A DNA stretch of 64,000 nucleotides, taken from positions 1,055,001-1,119,000 of the forward strand of contig NC_003075.7 in NCBI RefSeq assembly GCF_000001735.4, read 5' to 3'. The stretch is from Arabidopsis thaliana. Lineage: Eukaryota; Streptophyta; Magnoliopsida; Brassicales; Brassicaceae. A program made the translations under genes and the position numbers. Under the pieces are notes generated by a model, which was given only the letters and a program-made list of their open reading frames with translations, was not told the DNA's origin and searched no databases. Positions 21,306-39,730 of this stretch are shown here, in pieces. Within the stretch, counting starts at the first letter, position 1. Every line of letters begins with the position of its first letter.

Positions 21306-24300
21306 TCATGCCAATGAGATGGTTGCATCATCATCATCATCATCATTGACATTGTCGTCATCAGGTAATGTGAGTAAAGTTGTCAAGTCCACAAGATGAC
21401 GCATTGTTGGTCGTCCGTGTGGGCAATTCCAAGGAGATTCGAGATCTGCCAAGTGTTCTACTATCTGACCAAAACCCAAATGACAAAAGCGTTAACATAT
21501 GCAGAAGAATGTGTTTTACAATTCAAGTTGAATTTAATAGAGATGGATTCCATCGTTAGCTATCAAGGGACATTGTTGTTTATCTTAGGGTAAGCATTGG
21601 TTACCTTCTGCATTTCGTTTTTTCTGAGTGGATCTCCGATCATCACAGATGATCTGCATGCTCGGGATGCTAGCATTGCACGGACTCGTGATGGACAAAT
21701 CGAATCTGTTTTGCTGGTTTTGTAGCTACTAGCAACCGAACATTCCCCATGGTTATCTCCTAGAGTTGAGATCAGGTCTTTAAGATCTGCCCAAAACAAT
21801 AAAGTAAATATTAACATGTAATGCAAAAGACATTTGATGCAGCAGAGGTACAGAAAAACTACCTTCGACTCCAAAGGTGATATTCTTGCTATAAGGAATG
21901 GCTCGTAGTCTAAAGTGTTTTCCGGGAGGAGCACTTGGATTCTCCTCTAGAAGAAAGCCATTTTCCCTGGAAAGTTGTTACATTATTGAATCTCCAAACC
22001 GATAGCAAGAATAAGAAAATGTTACAAAAGAAGTAATGGTGATCCTTCACCTGATAATATCCATGTGCATTAACACAGTTACTTCTTCTTCTGGAGAGAG
22101 TTCCAAGTTCAAAGGCCTGAGTTTAGGAAAAAAATAGATAAATATGGGTAACATATAGAGTAGTGGAAAAGAGGTATTACTACTGGTTCAAGTATAGCTA
22201 AAGTAACATGGGACATAAAAGAATGCCGCCGGGGAATTTGATGTGAAAAAGTGAAAGCAGTGTAATGAAATCAAGAATCTAGATTGATCTCACAAAGAAA
22301 CTCACTGGAGTAAGGGTTGCTGGTTCAGGACAGTTGACCTTGCTAAATGTTCGAAGTTGAATTTCTCATCAGCTGCATGCTGGCCATAAAATTCAATCAC
22401 TAGTCTATACCATTTCTTCAAAAATCAGACTAGGGAAGAACTCTGAAATGATAGAAACTTCCATTTTCCACAACTCAACCAATAACTAAACAAATCGAAG
22501 GAGGAAAAAAGGGCTCTGGAAGCATGCATATATGAAGACTCACCTGATCCACAATGAACAGATCTCGCTCCAATTTTGCAATGATGAACCCAAGATTGAA
22601 TTGCCCGAGTACCTATCACACAGAAAAAACAGATAAATATATTTCTCGACCGAGCCAGGATAGAGTAGAATGAAATTTTTTTAATCTATCAATCTTTCGG
22701 TGCTCGCTTAGTCAAAAAGATAGCAACCTGCATTCTCCTGAAATCCTCTTTTCGAAAAAGCCTTTCCAGCTCAGAAGTAGCTGCAGCTAAAGCCCTTGCT
22801 TTTCGCTCTTCATCATCCGGTTGAGATAACTCTAATGTTGCAGCGGCAAAGCACCTGTAGACGTAGTTGTCATTTTAAAGAATCCCATTTCTCTAAATGC
22901 AAATAGAAACACACTACACAAAAGAAGAAGGAAAGAAATCTTACTTTTTAGGCTGTGGCGTATTCATACATTTAGATACATAACCTGTGGACTGCAATCT
23001 CGACAGCCTCTCTAACCTCCTTGTCCTGAGGTTTTGGAAACTAAATTCTAATGTGGAAAACATTTTAGGACCGGTTGACTGAGCTGGGGAATCCAGCACT
23101 GTGGCCACAGATCGCAGTGGCTGACTGCACCGTGGATTGTCCTCTGAAACCCTTTCCACATCCCCCTTGGTGAGTGTGTTATCTGATGTTGGTTCTTCAA
23201 ACCTTATAGGCTTTTCATGTTCCTGTAGATGATATAGTGGTTGAATAACAGTAATTTTAGGAGATAAACTAACAAAAGAAATAGCCACAAACAATTAGCA
23301 TCCTACTAAGACATTTTTTTAACTACAATAGCCTACTTACTCTCTCATGTCTTTCAACATTATCAGCTTGTGTTCCAGGAGAAATCCGATTGCCTAGTTC
23401 AGAATCTCTTTCGCTTGGTGTCATATCTTCCTTTGAGATGACCATATCATCAAGTTGATCGCCTTCCACGAGACACCTTGAAGCTAAGGCACGAACTTCA
23501 AATTTGCTTTTCTCCACACGATAACTAGAAGTTTGGTTTCTGAGGACAGGTGTTTCAGAGAGGATGGTGCTTATGTTTTCATGTTTTCTTTTTCCCATGG
23601 TAACAAAAGTATTCAAAGTTGACTGGGCAAAGCTAGAGCGGCTGCTCAAGTCTTTACTTGCATCAGTAACTTTCTCAGTCACATTTAACTGAGGCAAACC
23701 TTTGCTAGGTGTCTTGTCAAGGTGAGTTACATCATGGACTGATAAAGAACCTTCCCCTTTCTTCGTCCCACATGCCTTGATCTCAAACTTAAACTTCTCC
23801 ATTGGCGAACTATTATCAATTTCAACCTCCCTTAAGGATGGATTTTCTTTCTCAATAGCTTCCCCTAGTCTTGTTTTAGAACTGACATCCAGAACTATCC
23901 CTTCTGACAAAAGATTTGATTTCTTCTGAAACGACGAAACTCCAGCCTTATCTGGTTGCTCCGAATTCTCCTCGAACCTATTAACAATATAAGACGCATT
24001 ACTGGAGGAATATATCTCGTTCAGACCTTCCCTCAAAGAACCGATAACAGAAGTCTCGTCAGAAAAGAACACCTTTCTTTTATCGGGCGTGACATTCAAA
24101 TCACATGCTCCACCAGGCACAATAAAATCCAGAATGGTAACTGGATATTTCCGAGAACTTGTATCTTTATATAACTCATTCACCAACTTGCTGACTTTTG
24201 GCATATCTACAGGCCGACCATTTATAAAGAAATACTGTCGATCTGCTAAATTGCGTCCAGTACCCTGTCCAGGCTTGGAAAGAAACCCTTCAACTCTACA

Positions 24301-25510
24301 ATCTTCTGATACACATATACTTACAGGCTGTAGACTTGTAAAGGTACTAATGCCGAAAACTGTTATGATATTATCTTTAAGTGAACCCCTCCCTTGTGTG
24401 TTCAGCACAACAGACTTTGGGTTTTTCCCAGTCGTGTTAGAGCAGACAAACCGCACTCCTTTCGCAATAAGCGCATATGCCTACACAAAGGAAATACATG
24501 AGGAAAATCATTGACGAAGTCATTGATCATCACTGAAACAGGGATTGAGCAGAATTCATAAGCTGATTACAGCACAAGAAACTGAACTTAAAACAGTCTA
24601 CATAGTAAACACAATTCCGCCACCACAAAGATAACTTGAGTTAAAAAAACATCAACTAGAATCATGCCAAGAAAACTGATCACACATCCACCTTGAAGAT
24701 AAAAAAAACAAAACTTTTGAAACTCAATGTAAGAATATCAAACAGTAGAAATTCAGTGACCATTGAACTACTCAGGAAGGAAAAAAACTATATGATCAAG
24801 ACAAGTGTGAATATCAAAGAAGTTAGTAAGAAAGAAACTCACGTTCAATAAAGATACAAGCTTCCCATATTCTTTGCGTATATTCCGCTTAAACTCTTTG
24901 CTTCGTACAGGTAAATTAGAGAACAACTTCCTAACAGTGACAGTGGTACCAATTTGGCGAGCAGTCTTCTTTTCAGCAGTAAGCAAACCAGAATGATCAA
25001 ACGTCAAGAGCGTAGCAACTGGCTCATTCTTTGTTCTTGTTTCCACAGTGAGATTTCCCAATGCACAGAGAGAGCTCAAGGCTTCTCCTCTAAAACCATA
25101 AGTAGTCAAATTCAAAAGATCTGTGAAATCCTCTAATTTAGAAGTATGATGCTTAAGTGCAAGAACCTGTAAACCCACACACATAGAGAAAAACCTACTT
25201 CAATAGGGCAAAAATCAGAATCCCAAACATCAAAAGTTCTTCGGAGAATTTGGACACAAACCTTGAAATTGGTTGGGGAAATGCCACAACCATTGTCAAT
25301 GACCTGAAAATAGTCTTCGCCGTAGTCTCGGAGGTTAATCTCTATACTGGTGGCGCCGGCGTCGAGACTATTCTCGACAAGCTCCTTGACGGCCGAAGAG
25401 AGGTCTAAGATGACTTGACCGGAACAGATTCTGTGAATTACGTTTCTGTTTATAGGTCTTATCAAAGGAGAGCTAGTAGTCGTCGGAGACGGAGAAGAAT
25501 CTCCTTGCAT
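21306..25510 (-). CDS. PMS1: DNA mismatch repair MutL homologue PMS1
   Basis: Eleven exons on the minus strand: 25510-25262, 25166-24843, 24480-23341, 23222-22945, 22854-22728, 22612-22544, 22379-22306, 22116-22051, 21966-21863, 21786-21605, 21464-21306, for 923 aa. The N-terminal GHKL ATPase has ELVENSLDAGAT, DNGCGI and YGFRGEALSSLCALG. A transducer domain follows, then a long variable linker in the 1140-bp exon. The C-terminal domain has the MutL-alpha endonuclease metal motif DQHAADEKFNFE, split by the junction of exons 6 and 7, plus ACRSSVMIGDPL and CPHGRPT. It acts with MLH1 as a nicking endonuclease in nuclear mismatch repair. The name follows yeast; it is the orthologue of human PMS2. 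The tail is a run of Asp encoded by (GAT)n, a short microsatellite. It matches AT4G02460. Confidence 0.96.
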
Positions 25511-25782
25511 TTGCTAAACCCTATAAACAGATGAATCTCCTCAATCGAATCAACACCACCGTACTCTGGGACTGTGTGTGTGAGAAGAGAGAGAGAGAGT
25601 GAGAAAACCCTTAGGGTTTATGTTTTGCCGCCAAAATCGAAGGTGAGACAAGGATGAAGAAGAAGACGAAGCTTTTGCGTTTTGGGAGTTCGAAGAGTTT
25701 CAACACTGGGACGCAGCTGCACAATGCGATTTGCGTTTCGCGTTTGAACAAATTGAATTTGATGTTAATGGACTTAAGATTT

Positions 25783-25809
25783 AAAGCCCATATTAGCTCA
25801 TTGGGCTTA
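25783..25809. promoter_or_regulatory. Site II-type elements between PMS1 and the bystin remnant
   Basis: AAAGCCCA (25783-25790) and TGGGCTTA (25802-25809) form an inverted pair of TGGGCY motifs. Such motifs are common in promoters of proliferation and ribosome genes in Arabidopsis. They lie in a 450-bp shared upstream region between PMS1 (-) and the bystin remnant (+). Confidence 0.5.
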
Positions 25810-25961
25810 GACCAAAATATTCTGCCCGTTATGACAGATGTACAAGTAGCCGCTTGGGTCACGTAATAGATTTTAGGGCTAAAGTCAAGTAGGGTTTCTT
25901 CTTCATATGCTAAATTGCGTTCCCTCAATCTCACATAGTCTCTACTTCTTGACTATATCCA

Positions 25962-26673
25962 ATGGCGATTAAGTGGAAACGTAAAGCTATTCGCGTCGTA
26001 GCCTCCTCCTCAGGAAGGTGAGTGGGAAATTTTAAAACCTTTTTGTAGATTTTGGAATTGATAGGGTTTCTAAATTCTATGGATTTGTGAAACTAACGCC
26101 GAAGATCCTTAAGCTAGCCTATGAGCAGCAAATAGAAGTCAGAAAATCCCAATGACTGCCTTTATTAAGAAGGCAGTGTATGGATTGGAAGATATTTGAT
26201 TGATGATGATGATGTTGATGAGCAATCTCAAGAGTTTCAGATCCAACTTAATTACCAGGATATGGCCACTGAGGAAGAAGACAAGTTACTTGATGCCTTG
26301 CTTTCCAAGGATGGAGCTTCAATAGCTAAACGTCTCTCTAATGTTATTAAGCGTGAATAAAACGCAGTGCTAATGTTATGAACTGCAGTGCTGCTTTGCT
26401 AAGTTTGGCGGAGTTGGAATTTTTATGGCCGAACAAGGTAAAACGCAGGCTAACCTTACACTTACACATATAGGTATTGTGTGTCTTTATTTGGTTGCAT
26501 TCTGTTTTTGTGTGTGTGGATGCAGTTTCTTCATCAAAGTTATTCTGGAGAAGAGATATGCAATGGCGTATCGGGCGATTGATGCGGTTACCACTCACTT
26601 CTTTAGATTTCATAAGGAGACGAATGTTATACCCGTCATTTGGCACCAAACACTTCTTGCCTTTGTGCAATGG
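25962..26673 (+). pseudogene. Bystin/ENP1 gene remnant
   Basis: The sequence resembles parts of bystin (ENP1), a 40S ribosome biogenesis factor. A start-like exon at 25962 (MAIKWKRKAIRVV) is followed by a donor. From 26105 the reading frame gives ILKLAYEQQIEVRKSQ then a stop, and a second frame gives an acidic segment and EEEDKLLDALLSKDGASIAK, ending at 26360. From 26388 it gives CSAALLSLAELEF, then an intron-like gap (GTAAAA to GCAG, about 26439-26524), then FFIKVILEKRYAMAYRAID and VIPVIWHQTLLAFVQW, ending at a donor-like GTAAGT. The last part matches the conserved bystin C-terminus. The central exons are missing and frames are broken. Retained intron borders indicate a genomic duplicate, not a processed copy. 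The family call is from memory of bystin motifs. Confidence 0.75.
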
Positions 26674-26678
26674 TAAGT

Positions 26679-27081
26679 AAATTAAATTGCTTTATTTCGT
26701 TTCGTTTTCTTATCTTTAGTTTCGATACTCTGGTTTTGGTTACGAGACGTATAGACATATCAGATCATAAGTTTATAATAATGCACTATTTAGTTTTCTA
26801 AAGACTCTCAAAGCACACACCTTGAAGATTTAGAATTATGTCCTTATCCTTAAAAGATCCGAGCCTCTATATACATACGCATGTATTAGATTATACAGCG
26901 AATGTTTTTTTCATCTTATGTTGAGAAAGAAAATGAATTAGACAGCAAAACGAACAACACCCTTTCTCTCTGTACACAAATTTATAAATTAAACGACCAA
27001 AATGAGATTCAAAAAAAAAAACCGAACACGAGAGAGATCAAAAACGAACAAATCTCCCTCCCTCTCTCTTTTGTCTCTCTT
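26679..27081. other. Intergenic, 3' flank of the AAA-ATPase gene
   Basis: AT-rich; nothing coding is supported. The last part is probably the 3' UTR of the minus-strand ATPase gene. Confidence 0.5.
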
Positions 27082-33680
<6,599 letters not shown>

Positions 33681-35699
33681 ATCTCACGACCCTCTCTTTT
33701 CTTTCTCCGCCTTGACTTCGCCTTTGATCCAAAGAAGAGCCGCTTGGTTTCCCGATAGAGAAAGAGAGAGAAGACAAGAGATTAGAGATAGGAGAAGGAT
33801 AGAGCGAGAGAGAGAGAAAGAGAAATCGAAGAATCAGAGAGATATCATGTAAATGATTACTGGGATGGTCAATTTATAAATTAAACATAAACCTGCAAAA
33901 CTTTTTTTTATTTAATTTTTATTGTCTCTCTGCGTTTAAATTAATTACTGTACATTTTACGGGTCAAATATATAAATAACTTGACCATCGATATTCCATA
34001 TTTTTAAAAAATTTGAACACTATAATATCCGAATTTAAATCCACATATTTATGTGTGTATTTTGATTGATATATTTGCATATTAACAATGTAAATTGACT
34101 TTATAATAATTTTAATTATTAAAAAAATTATAAACACACACGACAATTTAGATCCCATAATCAATGAATACACGCTTCGTCAACGAGAAAATTCTGGATT
34201 AAACATTGTACTTTTGTTTTTATGTCTTTGTGATCTATATAATGGTAATTCCGTTATCTATAAATCAAAAAGTACTTACACGTTGGAATTAACGCATCCG
34301 ACAAATTTAATTTGTCGTTTTTAGAAAATTGAGTAATTTATTGACTTTTAAAGTTTTCAAACAAAAAGATATTGGAAAAGCACAAACATGTAAAACACAT
34401 AAAAATTAGCAATTTAACAAAAAGACTTATAGCTGATTTAAATTAATGAATAAACTAAATGAATTTCATCAATTATTATTTTTAGTTATTCTTTTTCAAA
34501 AATTTATCATTATTGTTATTATTCTAAACTTAACAATTAAAACCTAAAATATGTGAAATCAAGTCGGATAAACTATTGTAATTTTCACATTGAGAGAATA
34601 TAATAATAATTTCCTTTTTTGGAAAGACAGTTCACTTTTTATAATTGTACAAAAGGAGAATGCGAGAGGTATTGTAGCTCCCCCCCTTGGGGCAAATACC
34701 ACAAGCACGTATACAAGAGATAAGGAGGTAAGATTCTTCATCTACTTGCTTTTTCTGGAGTAATTGACTCCCAACTAGTAGTCAAATCTTTTTTACTTTA
34801 CCACATTCATTTTCACTCACAATGACGCAAACACTATGGTCAAACTCTGTTTTATCACTCCTATTTTTTTTTTTTTAAGTGTTTTTTTCTAACACCCCAA
34901 AAAAGAAGCAAATGAAGTAAAGAAAAAGTCACCCATTTGTATTTTGATCAAAGGTATATAATAAAATCCTCAAGAATAGGTTTATCGAAACCAAATCAAT
35001 AATGTTTGACCAAGAACATGAATAAAACAAAACAAAAAACATGAAATCGTTGAGAATATTTTTGAAAGAAGAAAAAAAAATACCGAACCGGGTAGTTCGC
35101 TACTACTACACAACAACAACAAGAGCAACATACGTTTCGTTCGATGAACAGAAACACTTTGGGAGTATCCGTTCGTCTAACCGTTTGTTTTGTATTGGGC
35201 ACGTGTTCGCATGAATTCAGTCTCTTAATCAGTCTTTTTGACTATATACATCCATGCATGCCACATCACGTGACCTTTTCGTAATTTAATTTAAGTCGGT
35301 TACAATGTGTATGTTCATTTCCTTCAAAAGGAAACTTAAATACATAAAACTTATATATATATATAATATTCATTGTGTTAAAAAAAAACTTTATATAAAT
35401 TCATAATATATAACTCTATAGAAATGTATTAACTACAAAATCTAGGAAATAATGTCATTTTTTAAATATTGAATATCTACTAAGTTATGACTTTCTTTGT
35501 CTAAAAAATGCTTCAGCTTTTGAACAAAATAATAATAAAGATTATACTTTATAACAAAGAAAATTTGAGTCAAATTAACAGCATAATATTTTGTTTTTAT
35601 GATTCAGCGTTTTGAATGCAAAGACCAAATTACCACAAGATCTCTAAACTTCACCGACTAAAAACTAAGGGTAATTAAGTCATTTTACAAAAAAGAAGA
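33681..35699. other. AT-rich intergenic region; ATPase promoter
   Basis: The first 180 bp hold the ATPase 5' UTR and a GA-rich promoter tract. Beyond that the sequence is AT-rich with only short chance ORFs. One G-box-like CACGTG is at about 35268. Confidence 0.5.
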
Positions 35700-35920
35700 A
35701 AAAAAGACGGAGATATATAAAAATGTGACACGTTTAGGCACTTTTAGATAATCTTATTCTTTTTTATGCACTTATGAGGGTGAGGACACTTTTTCCATTA
35801 TTTGACTTTTTTTAAGACATTTTTACCCCTAACTTAAACAACTACTTTTATTTTGAATTTTAACACAAATTAAATATTTTTTCTCTCTTCCACGATCCTT
35901 ACGCAAAATAGAAAAAAAGA

Positions 35921-35952
35921 TCTCTCTCTCTCTCTCTTTCTCTCTCTCACAT
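35921..35952 (+). repeat. CT microsatellite
   Basis: A run of CT dinucleotides broken by one CTTT. A matching GA-rich run (36740-36812, units of GATGAAGAGAGAGA) lies on the other side of the 200-bp repeats and pairs with it as an inverted arm. Confidence 0.8.
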
Positions 35953-36120
35953 TTGTAGTGCCTTTCTCTCTCCACGTCTCCATAACTTCTAGGTTTGATT
36001 CCTCTTATCGATTATGACGGCGGCTCACTAAAAATTGGTGATAACGATTCTGCAAATAAATGGGAGAAGTTTCTTAAACAATTCGATCTCGATTATCTCA
36101 GGAATTTGGTAAAAAATTTT

Positions 36121-36628
36121 GGTATCCATAATAACAAGTCCATTTAAATATATCCATTCAGAAACCTTTTTACTGATCCATATCCAATCTATATACCATG
36201 TCAATAATAACAAGAAATTCGATTAACCGTGGTTCGTATAGAAACCAAAGTTCCATGTCCATAAGATCTTGAAGGTGGAGGTCTCTCCAAACTGAAAGAA
36301 AAATCAACAAATAATTTTTTGGTATCTATAATAACAAGTCCATTTAAATATATCCATTCAGAAACCTTTCTACTGATCCGTATCCATTCTATATACCATG
36401 TCAATAATAATAGGAGATTCGATTAACCGTGTTTTGTAAAGAAACCAAAGTTCCATGTCCATAAGGTTTTGAAGGTGGAGGTCTCTGCAAACTGAAAGAA
36501 AAATCAACAAACAATTTTTTGGTGTCCATAATAACGAATCCATTTAAATATATCCATTCGGAAACCTTTTTACTGATCTATATCCATTTTATATAACATG
36601 TCCATGATAACAGGAGATTCGATTAACT
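36121..36628. repeat. 200-bp tandem repeat, about 2.5 copies
   Basis: Units begin GGTATCCATAATAAC at 36121, GGTATCTATAATAAC at 36321 and GGTGTCCATAATAAC at 36521, exactly 200 bp apart. The first two units share nearly all bases; the third stops near 36628. Confidence 0.9.
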
Positions 36629-36997
36629 GAAATCTCGATGCTACGTAGATGAAACGAGTTTGACACATGAGAGAGAACAAAAATCAAATCAAGCCGCCAT
36701 TGTTGAAGATGAAGAAGTTTCTTCTCATTTTTTACAAAGATGAAAAGAGAGAGAGGTGAAGAGAGAGAGAGATGAAGAGAGAGAGAGATGAAGAGAGAGA
36801 GAAAGAGAGAAAACGTGGGTTAAGAGAATATTTTAGTTAAGAGGGTATTTTAGTAAAAAAACATAGAGAAAATGCCTAATCTTTTGAAAGTGCCTAAAAA
36901 CGGAAATAATTTTAATAAAATGTTTAAGAGTGTAATATTCTCTATATAAAATCGTAAATTTTGTATTTTTAATCATCAATTCATAAATCTTCCAAAT

Positions 36998-37545
36998 TAG
37001 AATGGGGACAATGGTTCTACCATGGCAGGGCTTCATATCCAGGGAAGTGAGCAACTTATGTAACTCAAGAAGGAACGAGCTGACTCTTGGAGGGTTAGTG
37101 ACATTCTTTGGTGAGAAAATTCCCAGTGGTCTCAAACTCGAGAAACAGATCGCACTCGGAAAATGAGTCGTCCTCGTGGGAAATGTAGGCACCACACGGT
37201 CAGAAGAAGACTCATCTTATGAAGGAAACCTCGAGCTCAGGCTTAGGGAAGCTGATTTCCCAATAGGCCAAAACCAACCGCATATGGGAGTGTCTCTAAA
37301 AAATTCGAAAGATGATTTAACAGTCACAGCCAATCTACGACATCAAGTCTCTGTGGGAAGACAGACAAAGGTAACAACTTTTGTAAGTCTTGACAGCAAG
37401 AGGACCGGGTGTTTCACTGTCCGAACAAACAGCTCAGATCAGTTGCAGATTGCTGTCATGGCTCTGCTTCTCCTTGCCATGTGATGTCAACCTACATGAA
37501 GATTTTTCGATCAGAGGAAAGAACTGATATTAATCTTTAGGATTA
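36998..37545 (+). pseudogene. TOC159 C-terminal fragment
   Basis: The sequence resembles the membrane (M) domain end of TOC159 (compare 53795-54340). It starts GDNGSTMAG, like GENGSTMAG of TOC159, and soon hits TAA. A deletion changes frame, then GLVTFFGEKIPSGLKLEKQ reads to a TGA inside ALGK-stop-VVLVG. An open stretch follows with LELRLREADFPIGQNQ and TNSSDQLQIAVMAL, and a 5-bp insertion at the end breaks the last part (compare MSIYKSIRPE). The 5' part, including the GTPase domain, is absent. The open stretch 37176-37484 could give a short peptide, and a locus such as AT4G02482 may be annotated here. The breaks mark it as a pseudogene. Confidence 0.9.
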
Positions 37546-37694
37546 GGTTGTTTTAATTACGTTCTTGCCAAATTTGATTTGATTTTATGGAATTAATTGT
37601 AAAAGACTTGGGGCTATTTATATGAAAGTTTCGTGATTTTCATTGATAAGTAGGTCGTCAAAGAAATAGAGAAGAAGCCCAAAAAAATAAAATA

Positions 37695-39437
37695 ATGGAC
37701 GAAGAAGCAGAGAATTTGAGAGCAGCTTTTGGCGATTCATCGGATGATGAAGATATCGCAGATCGGCCGGGAAAAGAAACCATAGGGATCGGAGATTCGG
37801 CGGTATGGGAGAGAGTGGAGGAGATAAATGGTTTATGGCTCTATAGAAACTTTCTCTCTATTGCTCATCAGTCTCATTTACTCTCCGCCATTCTAAACGG
37901 TACCCTTGGCTCTTCGTTGGTTTCTAATTCTTAAATGTTGTTGCTTTGTCGAATTGTTTCACTAAAGTTTGTACATTTAAAAATTTCTGCAGAAGGTTGG
38001 TTCGTTGAAGAATCTATTAACCAGGTACTAGAACCCTAAATTTCGTTTCTCTTCTTCCCCAAGATGTGGAGGCAATGCTTTAGAAATCTTTTAGCTTATC
38101 CTTTGCTTAGATATCTTTTCTTTTCTCTTCTTGTCCCCAACTGTTATAAACTACTGGATTTCAAACCTCTGTGGTAATTATTCGATTGCATTAATAAGAG
38201 ACTGATCCAAAATTCTTAGATTGGTAAATGAATGAGTGAACATCATCGTTTCCTAGGCTGCTTTTGTTTCCTCTTGAAGTGAGACTCGATTCTGTTCATT
38301 TCTATTGTTTTCTTATTAAATTTGGTAACAAATACTTGCATGAATAACCCAGATTCATGGTTATTAGGTGTCATCTTGCTTGGTGTTAAGTTTGAGATGA
38401 TACGAAATAAACTAAAGCTTCTGTCTTTTTTCTTTTGTCCGGGGTTTTAGGCGATGAGATTTGGTGATCTCCCTTCATGGGCAACAGAACTATCTGATCT
38501 CATACGCGAGACACTGGAATCTGTTGATCTTCCGGTCTTGTCTGCTGATTTACTCTGGAGAGAACCTCTGTTCGACCAGCTCATTGTCAATTTGTACCAA
38601 CCAGGTGAGGTGTGATACTTTCACTTTGCTCTTACCATCTTTCTACTTAGTAAACATATTCACGTTTCTTTAGTAGAACCACTAGACTAACAGCTTTTAT
38701 GGTTTCTTGGAGTGTTATAAATAGATTAGTTTAAGAGAGTTTCAAAATAGGTGATAGGAGACAGGGTTACAGAGACATTAGATCATGATTTCGTGACAAT
38801 GCAAAAATGGATGGTTTTTAACAGGGATAATGCAAAAGCTAAAAGAACCAATAGAATAACAGCTTGTTATAGTTTCATGGAACATTTAATTATTTGAATT
38901 AGATAGCTCAAGAGAGTATGAGTATCACAATGAGTGAAAGCAGATAACCAGTCATAGCCAGACATTAGATCAAGATTCATGGCAAAATGCAGAGAAAAAA
39001 AAGAGGGAAGATAGTGCAAAAGCTATAAGAACCAATAGGGTAACAGTTAGTTGGTTTAAGAGAGTACACAATGGGTGAAAGCAGATCATTAGTCACGGAT
39101 AATTCAGACTTTAGATCAAGTTTTCATGACAATGCCATGGATCTTTCAACAGGGAATTTGTGCACATGTTGATCTGCTGCGTTTTGAAGATGGGATTGCC
39201 ATCGTCTCTCTGGAGTCACCTTGCGTGATGCGGTTCAGTCCCGCAGAAAAGAACGAATATGAAGCTGTGGATGTTTTGCTGAACCCGGGATCTCTCATTC
39301 TCATGTCTGGAGAAGCTCGGTATCGATGGAAACACGAGATTAATCGAAAGCAGAATGGGTTTCAGCTATGGGAAGGAGAAGAAATTGATCAGAAACGAAG
39401 AATCTCCATTACCTTGAGAAAGCTATGTCAAGCCTAA
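37695..39437 (+). CDS. ALKBH-type 2-oxoglutarate/Fe(II) dioxygenase
   Basis: Four exons: 37695-37899, 37993-38024, 38451-38609, 39153-39437, for 226 aa. It is similar to the AlkB-like fold of ALKBH8-type oxygenases. YQPGEGICAHVDLLRFEDG supplies the HxD iron ligands, LNPGSLILMSGEARYRWKHE the distal His, and RRISITLRKL the Arg that binds 2-oxoglutarate. Exon 3 must end at 38609 (GAG) and not at the G of 38604; only then is YQPGE joined in frame to GICAHVD. The N-terminus is acidic (MDEEAENLRAAFGDSSDDED). Such enzymes oxidise methylated nucleic acids or proteins; the substrate here is not known. The gene is the intact member of a duplicated block (a remnant lies at 54663-54699). It matches AT4G02485. 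Confidence 0.9.
38674..39150 (+). repeat. Intronic tandem repeat copying a 3' splice site
   Basis: Inside intron 3 of the oxygenase gene a unit recurs about three times, marked by AGAACCA.TAG..TAACAG at about 38674, 38841 and 39026. The stretch GTGACAATGC...TTTTTAACAGGG at 38792-38825 resembles the true acceptor CATGACAATGCC...CTTTCAACAGGG at 39124-39154. Confidence 0.75.
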
Positions 39438-39730
39438 GGGTGTTATCAATCCGATTTTAATCCTTATTAGAGCCTAGATACCTCTTTGTAGATCAGAACT
39501 TTTAATGTTAAACTTGGACTATATCTGAAACACTAAAATTATGTGTTCTCTTAAAATTGTTTTGAATATCTTATCATATAAACTACATTTGAAGCTATGT
39601 TTTTGTTCTATTGGTTGATCGTTTGATAAATTGTGAAGTAGAAATTTCAATTAAGGTACACTCTGTTTTATAATATAAGAGAATTACTGATAAATATGTA
39701 GAATGTATCAAAATGAAGAGGAGTGTATTG

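Larger units (their letters stand above)
35700..36960. mobile_element. Candidate foldback/MULE-like element
   Basis: The two ends are imperfect inverted repeats. The left end has GTTTAGGCACTTTTAGATAATC (near 35731), then ACCCCTAACTTAAACAA, then CT repeats and GACGGCGGC. The right end read inverted has GTTTTTAGGCACTTT.AAAAGATTAGGC, then ACCCTCTTAACTAAAAT, then CT repeats and AATGGCGGC. Order and spacing agree. The interior is a 200-bp tandem array. No transposase ORF is seen and I could not fix the target duplication. Element class is an inference from long inverted ends. Confidence 0.45.
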
